Numbered from the stretch's first letter, positions 34,207-46,556 are shown. The stretch: 64,000 nucleotides of DNA from Hysterangium stoloniferum (GCA_015178975.1 WHVD01000256.1:23917-87916), one strand, 5' to 3'. Numbers and translations are program-made. Notes: generated by a model from the sequence alone, not told the origin.

Positions 34207-34920
34207 TTCCCTTGATACCCAAGCTGATGCCCATGAGTACCTCTACATATTCGGAGCCCCTCCATCAGTGAGTCACATATCCCTCCAATACTCCACATAA
34301 AAGAGCAAACCACATGCAAGTTGGCAAAGCATGGGGAGATGTCTTTTTAGTGCCACTATTTGAAGGAATAGATAGATGCAGATTGATCTGAGCATCTTCT
34401 TTACCTTCATTTGCTTCTGGTTCCTCACCTTGGGCTTCTCAGCCACATTTCATTGCACCAGAGCACTGCTGGGCAGACCACCACCTTATCACTTACCATG
34501 ATCAGTTGTCTCCAAAGATTGAACTTTGTCAGCTAAGGTAGAGGGTGGCTAGGGGAAACAGATTGTAATGGTTTTGAGCTGATGAAAGCTCTCATCAAGG
34601 GAATACTACTACCCCTACCATTTCACTCATCCAGAATTACTGATTAGGAGTCTACTACTAAGCCTGAGAGCCAAAGGGAGTGATAACATAATGGATTCGT
34701 GCTGACCTATGCATGCATCGAAATTCCGAGAATCTTGAGACCAATGGTGGGTAGTATGCGGTTGGGCAGTACACCTGTCAGGGGAGGGAGGCTTCTCAAT
34801 GATCAATGAAGCTGACAAGTTGTGAACTGAGGCCAGCAAGTTTCCCTGCTGGATCAGATTTTGCTGATGTCCATACAGTAAGATGATGGTGGACAAATAT
34901 TACCCCATTGCATTGTAAGA

Positions 34921-35102
34921 TGTCACTTCCTTACATTGGAAATGGTGATGAAACACCCACCTCTCTAGGGGCGGTTCACCACTCTCCTTCCACTTTATCC
35001 TTGAAAATCCATATTATGGACCATGTTTTGTGAGTGAGGCCAATGCATTATTTCACCCATGTACACCTAAACTATCACCAAACCTATCATGTCAGAAGGT
35101 GA
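34921..35102 (-). repeat. Dispersed repeat, inverted copy of 49073-49250
   Basis: The reverse complement shares GAGTCACCTTCTGACAT, TAGTTTAGGTGTACA, AACATGGTCCA and GGTTTCATCACCA-like blocks in the same order as 49073-49250. It is non-coding and probably the end of a DNA transposon. Confidence 0.7.
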
Positions 35103-36364
35103 CTCATTAACTGAAAAATTGATTGACACACAAATACCTCTATTTCAAGTTTATAAAACCCTTGTAGATTGTGCGTTTACAATAAGTCAACTCATACTAT
35201 TTTCAATACTTCTACCCTATCAGGTGTGCTGTAACTCCGATAATCCATATATCTTCTCAATGACAGCACTTCTTATTTCTCCGAGACTCAACGAATGTTC
35301 CTGGCAATTGCGGTGCAATTCAAGCGCAAGTAAACATAGGGATAAATGATAAGGTCTTCAGGTCACGGCCGGCATAGGAATTCATTCCCCGGCCTTTTCC
35401 CCCGAATACATGTGTCATATAGATAGACGCACCATACAACAGTACCCGTGATTTTTGCGGCTCGAGAGAACTGCGATTGCGTTAATTCAATAACAACAAG
35501 AAGGGATGGGGCATAATTGTAAAATTTCGGAGGTCTTTTGTAGACAATTCTTTTCAGTCCAAGTACGTCACCGAGTGCACATTGTCTCAACGGTGTGTTC
35601 CCTAAGAACGTAAACTAGACCTGAGGTCACCTCACCTGAAAAGTGATGCCTTGATGACATTTATGTGCCAAACTATTGGCCATCATGCAATAAGTCGACT
35701 CAAGGACTTGTGGTATCACTGCTTAGCTACGCATAAGCCATAATGAACTTGAAATTTCCTTGCGACATTCTCGGCATATAAATCATGACTTTATTTTGAA
35801 TTATCACAGAAGACGCCACTAAACAAGGCTTTCTCATCTGGCCGTATCTGGTATGAGTATCCAAGTCAGGTTAAATATAAGGATTCTGGTGTGTCGTAAC
35901 GGATATGTATCAAGCATTTCCTGGTGATGTATTTCCACAATTTTAAGATTATACAATGCAGGGTCATATTGCAATTAAGGCTAGAAGCGCGCTAGTGCAC
36001 TTGTGGTGCACTTATGCACCATGCTGGAGTATCTACATTTGACTATCTTACAGTGCCCGTGTGACGGGGTTTCTTGGATTTGACTAGATAAGGGAAATTT
36101 GAATGTAATGGAATACACCCGCAAGGAGTAAGGGAATACCGCCGCCATTACGGATAACTTGACAAAAAGGTGCAGATATTGGCTACTATTTATCATTATT
36201 TGAAACTATGTAATGTTGAAACATTGCACATTCACCTTTAGGCATCGGAAGAGGTCTGTTTCGCGAGTAGGATAGAGAAGGGGAACATTTGTTGAGGGAA
36301 CAGGTCTGCCCTATCCATTAAATGCAAGTGGTGCGAAGTGACTTCAACAGGAGTCCATGTATCT
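35103..36364. other. Intergenic downstream of the kinase-like gene, nothing recognised
   Basis: Normal CpG content suggests host DNA. No gene, RNA or repeat is supported. Confidence 0.4.
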
Positions 36365-37450
36365 TCAGTAGACTATGCTGGTCAAAATGGGATAGATTAA
36401 TTTCAGATGTGTAAGTCTTACTGGATCGTGGCCCAACAGGGGGGCAAATGGTAGTTGAGCCTGAATGCTTTGGAGGGCGACAGCAACCTCTTGAGGCCTG
36501 GTATAAGTGTTAGACCAGCATTTCTTGATTATGGGATGCAAACGTGAGTCGACAATGTTGCTGATAGGTGGAAGGATAGGGCCCGAAGCGCAAGAATAAC
36601 GCCTTATTACTTCTTCCATAGGCAAGTCCGAATATGAGCAGTATGTCTCGAAAATACTTAGAATTATATGCCCAAGTGCGAACATGTCATCGCTGCGGTC
36701 TAGGTAGGGGACAACGTGAACTGGATCAATTCGTGATGGAATCCGGTAGAATGGAGGAAGCCCGAATGCGTATAGGAAAGATCCTTCGACAGCACTGCCG
36801 CCGAAATCACATAATTTGGCGTCGAGCTCGCTGGTAATAAGTATGTTCGTTGGTGCGAGATTCCCATGCACAACACCGTGGCTATGGACATGATTAAGCC
36901 CTTCAGCAATCTGAATGCACCATCTGAGGTGGATATGAACTGGGGTTAATTCATAATCTCTCCAAAAGTGTAAAATGGATTGGTATCGTGCATACTCCAA
37001 TATTAAACCCCCATCTTCAGAGCGGCCGAAGTAACCGATGATGCCAGGGTGTGGTCCAAGTTTCTCATATATCCCCGCCTCTAGACCCAATATCATAAGG
37101 CAGCTTTCTTTATTCCCCACTTCCTCTGCGAAAGTTGGCACCCGTTTCACAACGCGCTCCGTGCCAGATATCAGATATACTTGGGCTTGAAGCCCCTCGT
37201 TAACGTACTCCAGTTTTCCTAAAGAGCAGTCTGAAACCTCTGCTTCTACAACGAAAGTTTGAATAGATGGTTGAGCCATCGTTGAGTGTCGAGGAACGTG
37301 ACGTTGACTGTACAGTGAAACTCGTCGGAATGAAACGGCATCAGGGACACGTTGCCATTTGAAAGGTCCATCGATGTCACGAATCAGGCTCATCTGTAAG
37401 CTCACGTGAGGCGTTCGAGAATTTCTTATCATTTCGTGCCGATTCGCCAC
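36365..37450 (-). CDS. Protein kinase-fold protein with HGN in place of HRD (possible pseudokinase)
   Basis: A single open frame of 361 codons. Kinase landmarks: the ATP-anchoring Lys in RVVKRV (K102), a Glu in the C helix (about E124), LILEYARY (hinge), VVHGNLAPTNIL (195-203), LCDFGGSA (DFG at 215-217), an activation-segment end like PPFYRIPSR, and DDMFALGHIILSIFE. The catalytic-loop Asp is Asn (N197, codon AAT at 36862-36860). HGN for HRD suggests very low or no phosphotransfer, although ATP-binding residues remain. The first 57 residues lie outside the kinase fold. A second ATG at 37279 (MAQPSIQTFVVEAEV) gives a 304-residue protein and may be the true start. No introns are needed, unlike all neighbouring host genes. 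Confidence 0.85.
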   Translation of the reverse strand: MANRHEMIRNSRTPHVSLQMSLIRDIDGPFKWQRVPDAVSFRRVSLYSQRHVPRHSTMAQPSIQTFVVEAEVSDCSLGKLEYVNEGLQAQVYLISGTERVVKRVPTFAEEVGNKESCLMILGLEAGIYEKLGPHPGIIGYFGRSEDGGLILEYARYQSILHFWRDYELTPVHIHLRWCIQIAEGLNHVHSHGVVHGNLAPTNILITSELDAKLCDFGGSAVEGSFLYAFGLPPFYRIPSRIDPVHVVPYLDRSDDMFALGHIILSIFETYCSYSDLPMEEVIRRYSCASGPILPPISNIVDSRLHPIIKKCWSNTYTRPQEVAVALQSIQAQLPFAPLLGHDPVRLTHLKLIYPILTSIVY

Positions 37451-38082
37451 CTCGTTTCACGTTGTCTGCAACCAATTGCACATAATGATGCTTCTAAATG
37501 TCAAACTGGGAGGTAACCGTTCATCATAGGGACTTGCCGTTGATTGGTATCATCTACAAGAACAAGATTGAAAGACCGCCCTGGCACCGCAGCACCAAAA
37601 TCCACCAAAATCTACCAAGCCTGACAACAGCTGAGAACCATTTGAAATAGCCCAATCCCAACCGATATTAACACAAAGGTAATTGTACAACAGTCGAAGT
37701 TCCGGAGATATTGTCCACAGGGGCTAAATAATTGGAGATATTGCTGATTTACACATACGGGTGGGGCGTATGTCTGAAATTGAATTTGCAAATAATAGTG
37801 GATGTTGGCCACTAGTATGGCCCAAACATGTGATGTTCAAGGACATCATGATACAGGTGAAGTAACTTCATACCTTGTTTACATTCCTAGGGAACAGACC
37901 GTTGGAACAATCCGCGCCGGTGACGCGTGACTGAAACGAATTGTCTAGGATAGACCTTTGTAAATTCAATGCGAAAGTCGGGCTTTTTTTGTTGCTATCA
38001 ACGCAATCGCGAATCGCGCGATGCAAACCTCACGGGTACCGTTATATGGTGCCGTGTACCCGTTTCTGACCAGAGTTCCAAA
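37451..38082. other. Upstream region of the kinase-like gene
   Basis: The promoter of the minus-strand gene should lie here. No other feature is supported before repeats begin at 38083. Confidence 0.4.
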
Positions 38083-38515
38083 GAGTTCCAAATATTGAGC
38101 ATACAGAAAGAGATGAGGCATAAGCTAACTAAGTTAATATCAGATCTGAGTTGTACATACATGTTTGAAGAACTAATATAGGTTGTCCTGTAATTGTACT
38201 ACTAACTAAGATCACAATAAGACAGGTTTGGACAGGGATTTTGTATTGGGAACATAATATGTAAGTAGATGGATGAATACTTGTCAACAGACAAGTTACC
38301 AAATATGGAACAAGGATTGTGGTGTGGAATGTCTGGGAACTATATAAAGTTCCAGAGGTGGGAATTACATCAGAGGATTGAAATATCGAGAGAATGGATT
38401 GTAACAGTTCTGCATACATGTATGTATGTATGTGCAACTCAGATCTGATATTGACTTAGTTAGCTTATTCCTTGTCTCTTTCTGTATCCTTGATATTCAG
38501 AACTCTTCAGAACTC
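38083..38515. repeat. Inverted repeat, arms of about 85-105 bp around 240 bp
   Basis: The left arm (about 38083-38165: CATACAGAAAGAGATGAGG, TAAGCTAACTAAGT, ATATCAGATCTGAGTTG) and the reverse complement of the right arm (about 38407-38515) match closely. The arms belong to the family C LTR pool. Two LTR fragments appear to have joined head to head. Confidence 0.75.
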
Positions 38516-38694
38516 CAGATATCTCTCATCCCTCCAGTATATATTGACCCTCTGAAATAAGGACATCTGAGCATTTGTGTAGGGGCACAGCACATAAGCT
38601 GAAGCCAAGTTCTTACCCCTACTGGAAAGTATTCAAACTTCCAGGTTATCTTCTGATAGTTTCTGAAATAAGCTTCCAACATGAGAACTTAACA
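38400..38694 (+). mobile_element. LTR family C-like copy C3
   Basis: Starts TGTAACAGTTC and ends GAGAACTTAACA, about 295 bp. It carries the AAGCTGAAGCCAAGTTCT block (38596-38613) shared with families A and B. No 5-bp duplication is visible. Confidence 0.55.
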
Positions 38695-38966
38695 ACCCCT
38701 AAGATTGTCAGAAAGGGTGAAACTATAGGCTTAATCCACAGTGCTAATCACTTGGCTCAAACACCCAGATTGCCAACTGAAAGGAATTCAATGAAACTGG
38801 CTGCAGCTATAATAGCACACCTAATTTAAAGTTTTTCCAAATTAGAGGAAGATCAAAATTTTATACCTGAGCCATACATCCCACTTCCTGAACATGCCCA
38901 AGTGGATGATTTCAGCCCTTCAGTTCCCAAGACTGCTGAGGTCACTACTAATGAAAGGCTTAGCTC

Positions 38967-39813
38967 TGTTAAGTTCCAGATCTCAGGGTGGAATTCCCAG
39001 TGGATATTCCAGACACTTCCTGGAACATGTCCATGGAGTTCCCAGGGATTAGTTCAGGGAGTATCAGAATATCACCAGAGCACAGATGGACTTGGCTTCA
39101 GTTTACATATGTGCTGCACCCTCATGCACTCACTATGGTGTCCATATTTCAGAGGGCAGATATATCCAGAATGTTTACAGATACTCAGAGTTCCAGGGGC
39201 TCTGGATGTCTGGAGTTCCAGATATCAAGCATACAGAAAGACAGAAGGGATAAGAGCTAATGAGATACAAACTAATTTGAAGACTAAGTCGAGATTAAAA
39301 CTAAAGATTAAGTACATGACTATGGAAGACTATATAGATGTTCCAATGATTGTACAAGTCTGGGAGTATAATAATACCTATTTGGAACTGTTTCCAAACT
39401 AAGGATATAATAACAAGTCAGATAATGAGGATACAAGGATGGGGACAGATCAGGGAATAAGAGCAAGAACAATAAACAAACAAATGAACATCTGTCAACC
39501 AGTCAGTTACCAAATGTGGAACAAAGGAAGTGAGTTGGAATATCCATGGATATCTGATACTATCTGGAAATGGATCCTAGCACTATAATGAGTAAGTGTG
39601 CATATTTCTGGGAAAGCCACAAGTTCTGGGCAAGTTGGAACATTGGCATAGAGAATGGTTGACAAGGATGATCTGGTGAAGGTTGGGCCATGGGCCAAAG
39701 TATCTAGAACAAATGCTGGGAGTCTGGCCATAGTCCAGGCCGGGAAATGACCAAGGACACTTGGAGATACTAGCTGGGGAAGGGAGGTGTCCAATAGGTT
39801 CTGGGTCATAACA
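38967..39813 (-). mobile_element. LTR family C, copy C2
   Basis: Begins TGTTAAGTTCCAG and ends GGGTCATAACA on the plus strand, about 847 bp, minus orientation. It contains the reverse complement of the shared block (GGACTTGGCTTCAG at about 39089, TGCTGCACCC at about 39112). Its right part is colinear with remnant C1. The flanks AGCTC and GAAGG do not match. Confidence 0.65.
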
Positions 39814-39990
39814 GAAGGTGTCTAGTTGAGGGCAGAATACCAGAATGGGATGTGAAGGGTACTTGAGGAATGAGGGTCAGGTTCCAGTGGATTCCAGATC
39901 TTGATACTAGTCCAGAAGATAGGTTGGAACCTGATATGATTTCCAGGAAATACTCCGTGGAGTCTCTGGGAACAGATCTTCACAAGCTCT
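39814..39990. repeat. Repeat shared with 4121-4290
   Basis: Directly follows the family C LTR end, as at 4121, and shares GGTGTCTAGTTGAGGGCAGA and GGTTCCAGTGGATTCCAGAT. Confidence 0.6.
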
Positions 39991-40031
39991 GAAGACCTTC
40001 ATAGACAGTTAATCTAGGACCCATCATACTG

Positions 40032-40613
40032 ATGGAAGTCCTACCCCATCTTAGTTTAGTACTGACTAAGAATGTTAAGGCTTTCAGAGTTGATGGACGG
40101 TTAGGACAGGTAGATTGCAAGGCTAGTATCCCCTTAAAGGAAAATGCTCAACCTATATCAGTAACCATGTTTCAAACCTCCCCTGCCAATAATAGAGGAC
40201 TGTGGCAATTCAAGCAGATGCTCTTTGGACTTATGAACAGACCTTCTATCCTTCAATAAGTCATGCAAACCATCTTGGCACCCTACTTGTGGACCTTTTG
40301 CCTAGTTTACATTGATGAGATAGTAATCTTCTCCAAGAATTGGGATAAGCATTTAATTCATTTGGACCAAGTATTACACACTATAGCTTATGCCAGAATC
40401 ACTCTTTCTCCCAAGAAATGCTATGTCAGTTACAACTCAATTCTCTTAATAGGTCACAAGGTATCCAAGTTAGGCTTCTCAACCCACCAAGAGAAGGTAC
40501 ATGTGATACTGGAACTAGCCCCACCTACTAGAGTCTCAGAGGAGCAATGCTTCTTTGGAGGAAGAAGGGAACAAGAAATTCCCCCTATTACTCCACTGAA
40601 AGGATGCAAGTGA
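40032..40613 (+). pseudogene. Ty3/gypsy reverse transcriptase fragment with altered active site
   Basis: Reads FRVDGRLGQVDCKASIPLKE, WQFKQMLFGLMNRPSILQ, TAA at 40257-40259, then VMQTILAPYLW, FCLVYIDEIVIFSKNWDKH, LSPKKCYVSYNSILLIGHKV and GFSTHQEKVHVILELAPPT. These are RT palm and thumb motifs of a gypsy pol. The active site is YIDE (40308-40319) where the family has YIDD, so a catalytic Asp is lost. RNase H and integrase cannot be read after 40613. It lies beside family C LTRs in opposite orientation to C2 and may belong to another element. Confidence 0.85.
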
Positions 40614-41193
40614 CAACATAACACCTTGTATTAGGGCAGTCAGTAGCAAAAGCCAAAAGCAAAAGGATGGGACCACATATGACAATTGGGAGCTCATCAG
40701 AAGGATCAAGCTGTGCTAAATTAACCTAATGTGAGGAGATGGGAAATAATTGCCCCCAAGGCTCATCCATTGGTGTGGTCCTATGGAGAAGACTTCTCAC
40801 ATGGTGCCAGTAGCCTCTTTATCAGACTTGGATGAGAGCAATGACAAGAACCCAGCATATGGACTTAAGTACCTAGGTGAAGAGTGTCATGAAGGATTCC
40901 TACTACCAAAACAAATCCACTTTGTATCCAGTGCCTCTAACCAATGAAGGAAGCTACAACCTTCAACCAGAGTCTGGAGAAGACATCATCCAAATGTACC
41001 ACTACTGACATCTGAGCCAAGTGCTCCCACATCCACACCCTCAGTCAAATTGAATGCTGCTACCATCATCCCTCCCTCCCCTTCTTCTGAATGCCTGCCA
41101 CCACACCTGAAACCCAATCCTGCACCCACCACATCAGGCATTGCTATTGCCATCTCCCCCACACCCCTTTATGAGAAGACCAGCCTCATACTT

Positions 41194-41787
41194 ACTCCCT
41201 CCTCTCCCTCCTCTCCCTCCTCTCCCTCCTCTCCCTCCTCCTCCCTCCTCTCCCTCCTCTCCCTCCTCTCCCTCCTCTCCTCCTCTCCCTCCTTTCCCTC
41301 CTCTCCCTCCTTTCCCTCCTCTCCCTCCTTTCCTCCTCTCCTCCTTCCCTCCTTTCCCTCCTCTCCTCCTTTCCCTCCTCTCCCTCCTTTCCCTCCTCTC
41401 CCTCCTTTCCCTCCTCTCCCTCCTTTCCCTCTCCTCCTCCTCTTCCCTCCTTTCCCTCCTCTTCCTCCTCCCCTCCTCTCCCTCCTCTCCTCCTCTCTCT
41501 TCCCTCCTCTCCCTCCTTTCCCTCCTCTCCCTCCTTTCCCTCCTCTCCCTCCTTTCCTCCTCTCCCTCCTCCCTCCTCTCCTCCTCCTCCTCTCCCTCCT
41601 TTCCCTCCTCTCCCTCCTTTCCCTCCTCTCCCTCCTTTCCCTCCTCTCCCTCCTTTCCCTCCTCTCCCTCCTTTCCCTCCTCTCCCTCCTTTCCCTCCCT
41701 CCCCCCCCCCTCCCCTCCCCTCCTTTCCCTCCTCTCCCTCCTTTCCCTCCTCTCCCTCCTTTCCCTCCTCCTCTCCCTCCTCTCCCT
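41194..41787 (+). repeat. Pure pyrimidine tract of about 595 bp (CCCTCCT/TTCCCTCCT units)
   Basis: Only C and T on the plus strand for almost 600 bases, built of CCCTCCTTT and CCCTCCTCT units in many registers. Because it is C/T only, all three plus frames and their complements stay open, which produces long artificial Pro/Ser/Leu or Glu/Arg ORFs. Such mirror-symmetric pyrimidine tracts can form triplex (H-DNA). Confidence 0.97.
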
Positions 41788-41799
41788 GTGTGTCCTTAG

Positions 41800-43747
41800 G
41801 TAGCCCAATCCCTTCTACTCAGCCTGAACTGATGGAAGTCACCCCACATTACTCAGGGAGCAGACACCATTCCTTTGAGTGAGAAGGCAAAGGGGAACAA
41901 TAGCCATTGATCAAGATATGGAGCTCATTGTTGAGTTCCCCATGCTGGACTCCCCCTTGAATGACCCTCCTCTCAGACCATCTCCTTTGTTTGAATCCTC
42001 CAACTCTCAGGAATTTTCTCCACACCCTCCTGTTGAAATAAAATATAGAAGCTCCAAATGAACTATAAGAGCAGTATATAAATTCCATTTGTGCGTATAT
42101 CTTGTAGTAAGATTAGGCAAACGAATAAGTAGATACATGAACACTAGGCTACTTATATATGTCTGCTAAACAATAGATTATCAAATGGGGCAACAAAAAG
42201 GGATTGAACAATGGGAGTAAAGAAACAAAGAACAAAGAACAAAAGGAATATGTGTTACAAACTTATGTAACGCTCGTATTCCAACACCTCCACCATCCCC
42301 CAGTACATGGATGCATCTCACTGTTAATTACCCTTCAGAACTGTTCACTGTCAAAAGAGTATTGACACACTACATCTTCAATTGTGCTCCTCTAACTCAA
42401 ACTCTAATTCAAACTCAAACTCAAACTCTTCTTATATCCTTAAGTTACATTAATGTTAACTGAACCTTTTCCTGTTTCCAAATGCATCTTCTCAGGGAAC
42501 TAAAAATTAAACCAATAAGGTTGATTGCCTCAATTGAGTTCTCATCATCACTATCTTCAAGCAACCTTACTGTTACTTTTGACCATGACCGATTGCCATT
42601 TACCTATGTAGTTCTATTCCATCTTCTACTTAGTTAGTATTGTACTTGATCAGTCAATACACATTCTGCTGTACTTTGACAGTCAGCATTCTTTGCACAC
42701 AGAGTGGAAGCTGGGAGCTTTGTGGTGCTGGAAATTATATCAGGTCTATTGGTGTTTTTGTGTGATGACCACATGGGGTGACTTCATTATTTTTACAACT
42801 GCAGTATATAATATCAGTCAGAGGACCTATGTATGGGTGATACATTACATCAATGGCCAACTAAGAAGCCTCATGTTCAAGCTGCAACAGAACTGACCTC
42901 AACACCTGGCACATTGGCAATGAACACATCTGCTTGAGAAAACCAAATACACTACCTGAGATATACCAAATTGAAGCCATTAGCCTTGAGAGTGCTTTCG
43001 AAGTCTGAAAGACATTGATCTTAAAATTTGAAAGATGGTGGAAATTGACATTTGTTGATGGACAAAGACACTGCATATGCATCAGGATCAACTGTTAGTT
43101 GCATAAAACACCAGTGTTCTCATGTCCTACCCTTTGTGCCACTCATACTCCCACTGCCCTCATTGTGTATATAGAGCTCATACCCATCATCATTATACCT
43201 CCGTCTGTTGCATACTGCTGTTATACGAGACTGAAATACTTTATACAGATTTAATTTTTAATAAAACCATATGTCAACTGAATCAGTCATGATGCACAGA
43301 GGATCTAATCGTCACGAAACAATCCAGACATTACAATCACTACAAGCAAAGTACTGTATTCATCAGTTGGCAGTCAAATATAACTCCCCTTTGTTCTCCA
43401 CATTCGCAAAGGAGGCTAAATCACGTACATCAAAAAAATCCCCGGATCCAAAAATTCAAAAAATCCTTAGCGGAGTCATTGGAGTTAAACTCATTTTAAG
43501 CCACCACTGATCATTTTGCAATTTTGAATCCATTAAGGATACTTATAAGTATTTACAATAACTTGAGCTCTGAAAAGGTTCCACTAAGGACCCCTAGCCT
43601 GCTTGATTTAACTTTTATGAAAGCTGACAGAACACAAGTAACCTAACAATACTGAACAATCTAGTGGTCTGAATGTAAGTACACGTTGAGCATCATAATT
43701 GACCATAACTAGTAATAGCTGCGAAAGCGCTCCGAGGTCCTATCGTT
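41800..43747. other. Repeat-derived and intergenic sequence before GMC copy 2
   Basis: No gene is supported. CAAACTCAAACTC runs occur near 42405-42430. A 79-codon ORF at 43271-43510 (MSTESVMMHRGSNRHETIQT) is unrecognised. From about 43597 the sequence is colinear with the 3' flank of GMC copy 1 (from about 15320). Confidence 0.4.
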
Positions 43748-46556
43748 CTATCTCGCAGCTTTAATAATATCCGCAGCCTACAGAAAACATCAATGAGTGT
43801 GTCATACAAAAATATCGTCCCACTTGCCTTTTCGGCGATCGCGTACACAGACGCTTGAATGTGAGTAGCGACATGGAGGCTGGAAGGCAGTTGTAGTAGC
43901 GCCACATGATACAAGTGCGTAATCTGACATACGGTATGATACTTGCATCTACGACACGGAGGTTACATGTTCCATATACTAACAAAGATGGGTCGACGAC
44001 GCCACCCAATTCACGAGGGGCCATAGCCGCCGTGCCTATAGAATGGAAATATGTCTAGAATGGGAAGTCTTAGTTGACGCAAAGAATCCATAAGGAAGGG
44101 AGAAAGCCACCTTAAATGTATTTTTAACAAAATTCCTGAAGTCCTCTTCAGATTCAACAGAAGGTGGTGGACTAACGGGACCGAGTACGATAGACTTGAG
44201 TGGTTCAGTCTCAGCGACTGTACGGACGAATCGTGTTAGAGTACATAACACGTCTATATCTAGAGGAAAGGACCCAGAGCTTTCAGTTTGAATTTTTTTT
44301 TTTTGCACACAGGACTTGCCGAATGAGGATTCCAAGAAGTGGGGATCCGCAATTGGTTTCACGAACGGATTCGCGCTCTGTATATGCTAGGTAGGGAACA
44401 GACAATTTGAGCACAGATAAATAGGTGCCAGAAAAAGATTACCACATATCCTCGGCTATACGGATGCTATAATTGAGAAAAGGCACACACATGGCATAAA
44501 CATGGATCTTATTGCAAGACACTCATACCTGCGTTGCCACAGACAATGCCATGTAAGGTTGCCCGAGGATTGGCAGCGTTCCCAGGGCTATCACCTCCCC
44601 AGTGCCGATATTAGAATCAACGGAGCTACGGTATAGTTCGAACTGAGCCTTCTGAAGAGGTGTCGAGCTAGAAGATGCAAAACTTCTGTCAAGCTTCTCC
44701 AGCATTGATGTTATTGCACTTTCGGAAGCGATTTTCTTTAAAGGAAAGAAAGAAAATGCCGAGAGTGTACAGGTTTTATCCGTAGGAGGAGTAGGACTAA
44801 ACGATATGTAACTAACCCTAAACAATAAAGGAGGAAGAATTAAATTTTTGACGTACTCTATCCCTTCTCCGGAGTGCTTAGTAGTAGCACATCAACGTCA
44901 CGGATATGAAAAGGGTTTACCTGTGTCCGCCTCCGGCTTGAGCTCAAACAAGCTTGTAACACCTAGATGGTCCTTCCGTAATAAATGAGCTATCCCTGAT
45001 GGTAAATGTCACTGCATTGTCAAAGGCATACCTGATAATTCTCGCCTACTTGCGGGAGATCGATGAGACATCTAATCCCCTGTGATGAAAGGAGACCCTT
45101 ATCCCCTATTCCCGATAATTCAAGTACCTTTACAAATCGTCAAGATCATACTATGTTATTGATGTAACGACGTACTTTTGGCGTTTGGAGCGCCCCTGTG
45201 AAATTGGCACATATCAGTAATTGAAGTCAACCCGCTCATAAAACTCAAATTAACCTGCAGATATTATGACTTCTTTCGAGGTATGAGCCAGGAAAGTTTC
45301 TCCGTGGGAAATAAACTCCACCCCCGTTGCGAATAATTTTCCCGAAGCAGTGTCTTCGGAAAGGACAACTCTAGTAGCCTGGAAGAGTAAATATCATCTC
45401 AGTAATTATCAGAAATCCTCGCAGGAACTGCTCACATGAGCCTGGGTAACTATAAATATATTATCTCGCCCATTGACCTCCTCGAGATACGCAGGGACTG
45501 CATAGCATCGCTTTTGTGTGACCTGGTCCACAGTTCTAGGAGTGTTGAAGACACCTGTGGCAGTCCCATATTCCTTAATAAAACGTCAGATTGATCGCAA
45601 TCCCAGCAATGTCAAAATAATCGACAGCACGCATACCGGTGCAATGTTCGTAGGAATCCCGAGTGCGTTCAGAGCTTTCACAGATGCGTGGATCAAAGGA
45701 TTGTAGACGCTGTTATAGGTCACCTTGGGAGGTCAATGTCAGCCTAGAAGGGCGGAAAATTCGAGATGTGTAGAGTGACCTTGAGAGGACCATCGCTCCC
45801 TCGGTATTCCTTGTTCAATTCCTCCATTTGTTTGGCGTCGGAAGGACTCACGCCAGGAAAAATATCTTGGGCACGTTGGGCGAAGGCCGTCTCAGACTTC
45901 TTAAAGTAAGGCAGGAGATTCTTCCAATTCCATCCAGGATTACCCAGCGCCTCCCAGTTGTCATAGTCGGCTTTACTGCCACGCTGCAGAACCGCTACGT
46001 TATCATTGCGTATGGACATGCATTGACTATACAGACCAGATACGCCATCATATTGATAGCACTAGAACCACCCAAAACTTTCCCACTTATGAGGATTGGG
46101 TATGTTTGTCAGGACCCAGCTCAAAAGAAATGGGCAGACTTACCAAGGAAGTTCGACAGATCTATTGTTTCCAAACGTTTGAGGGGTTGTCGTTATTTGC
46201 CAACTTTTTGACATATCCTCCCGAACATTTACACAACTAGCTGCATATTAAGTAGTTCAGGTACGACTCTTCACAATAAGTATGACTGTTATAGACCGGG
46301 TGTGTTAATTAGAGGGTCATTGGGAAGATATGGACCCGCTTCGACCACTCCCACTTTATAGATGGAATATTCTGATAAACTTGGGAGCTGGATATATGTG
46401 AAAGATCTAATCTAGGCATAGAAGAGCCTACCGTGTTGCCAGAGCGAGTCCGGCAGTGCCTCCTCCGATAATTAAGTAGTCGAATGTAATGTTCGCGAAG
46501 ACAGTAGGCTCTACGAGCCATGTCGGAGGTGAATCTGGAGATGCACTAGGCTGCAT
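43748..46556 (-). CDS. GMC oxidoreductase, copy 2 (paralogue of 15485-18318)
   Basis: Start ATG 46556 ([20 protein letters not shown]), then [17 protein letters not shown] (FAD site), [51 protein letters not shown] (catalytic His) and [12 protein letters not shown]. It ends ADIIKAAR with TAG at 43748-43750, about ten residues shorter than copy 1. Exons, introns and even intron sequences are colinear with copy 1 and visibly very similar, so this is a recent duplication. All signature motifs are kept. No frameshift was seen, but internal exon borders are approximate. Function as for copy 1: FAD-dependent alcohol or sugar oxidation, substrate unknown. Confidence 0.83.

Noticed and set aside
41050..41808. 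Long ORFs of 220-249 codons on both strands
   Set aside because: They consist almost wholly of the C/T tract, where every frame is open by composition; no domain.
43271..43510. 79-codon ORF upstream of the GMC copy 2 flank
   Set aside because: No family, splice or codon evidence; noted only within the intergenic entry.
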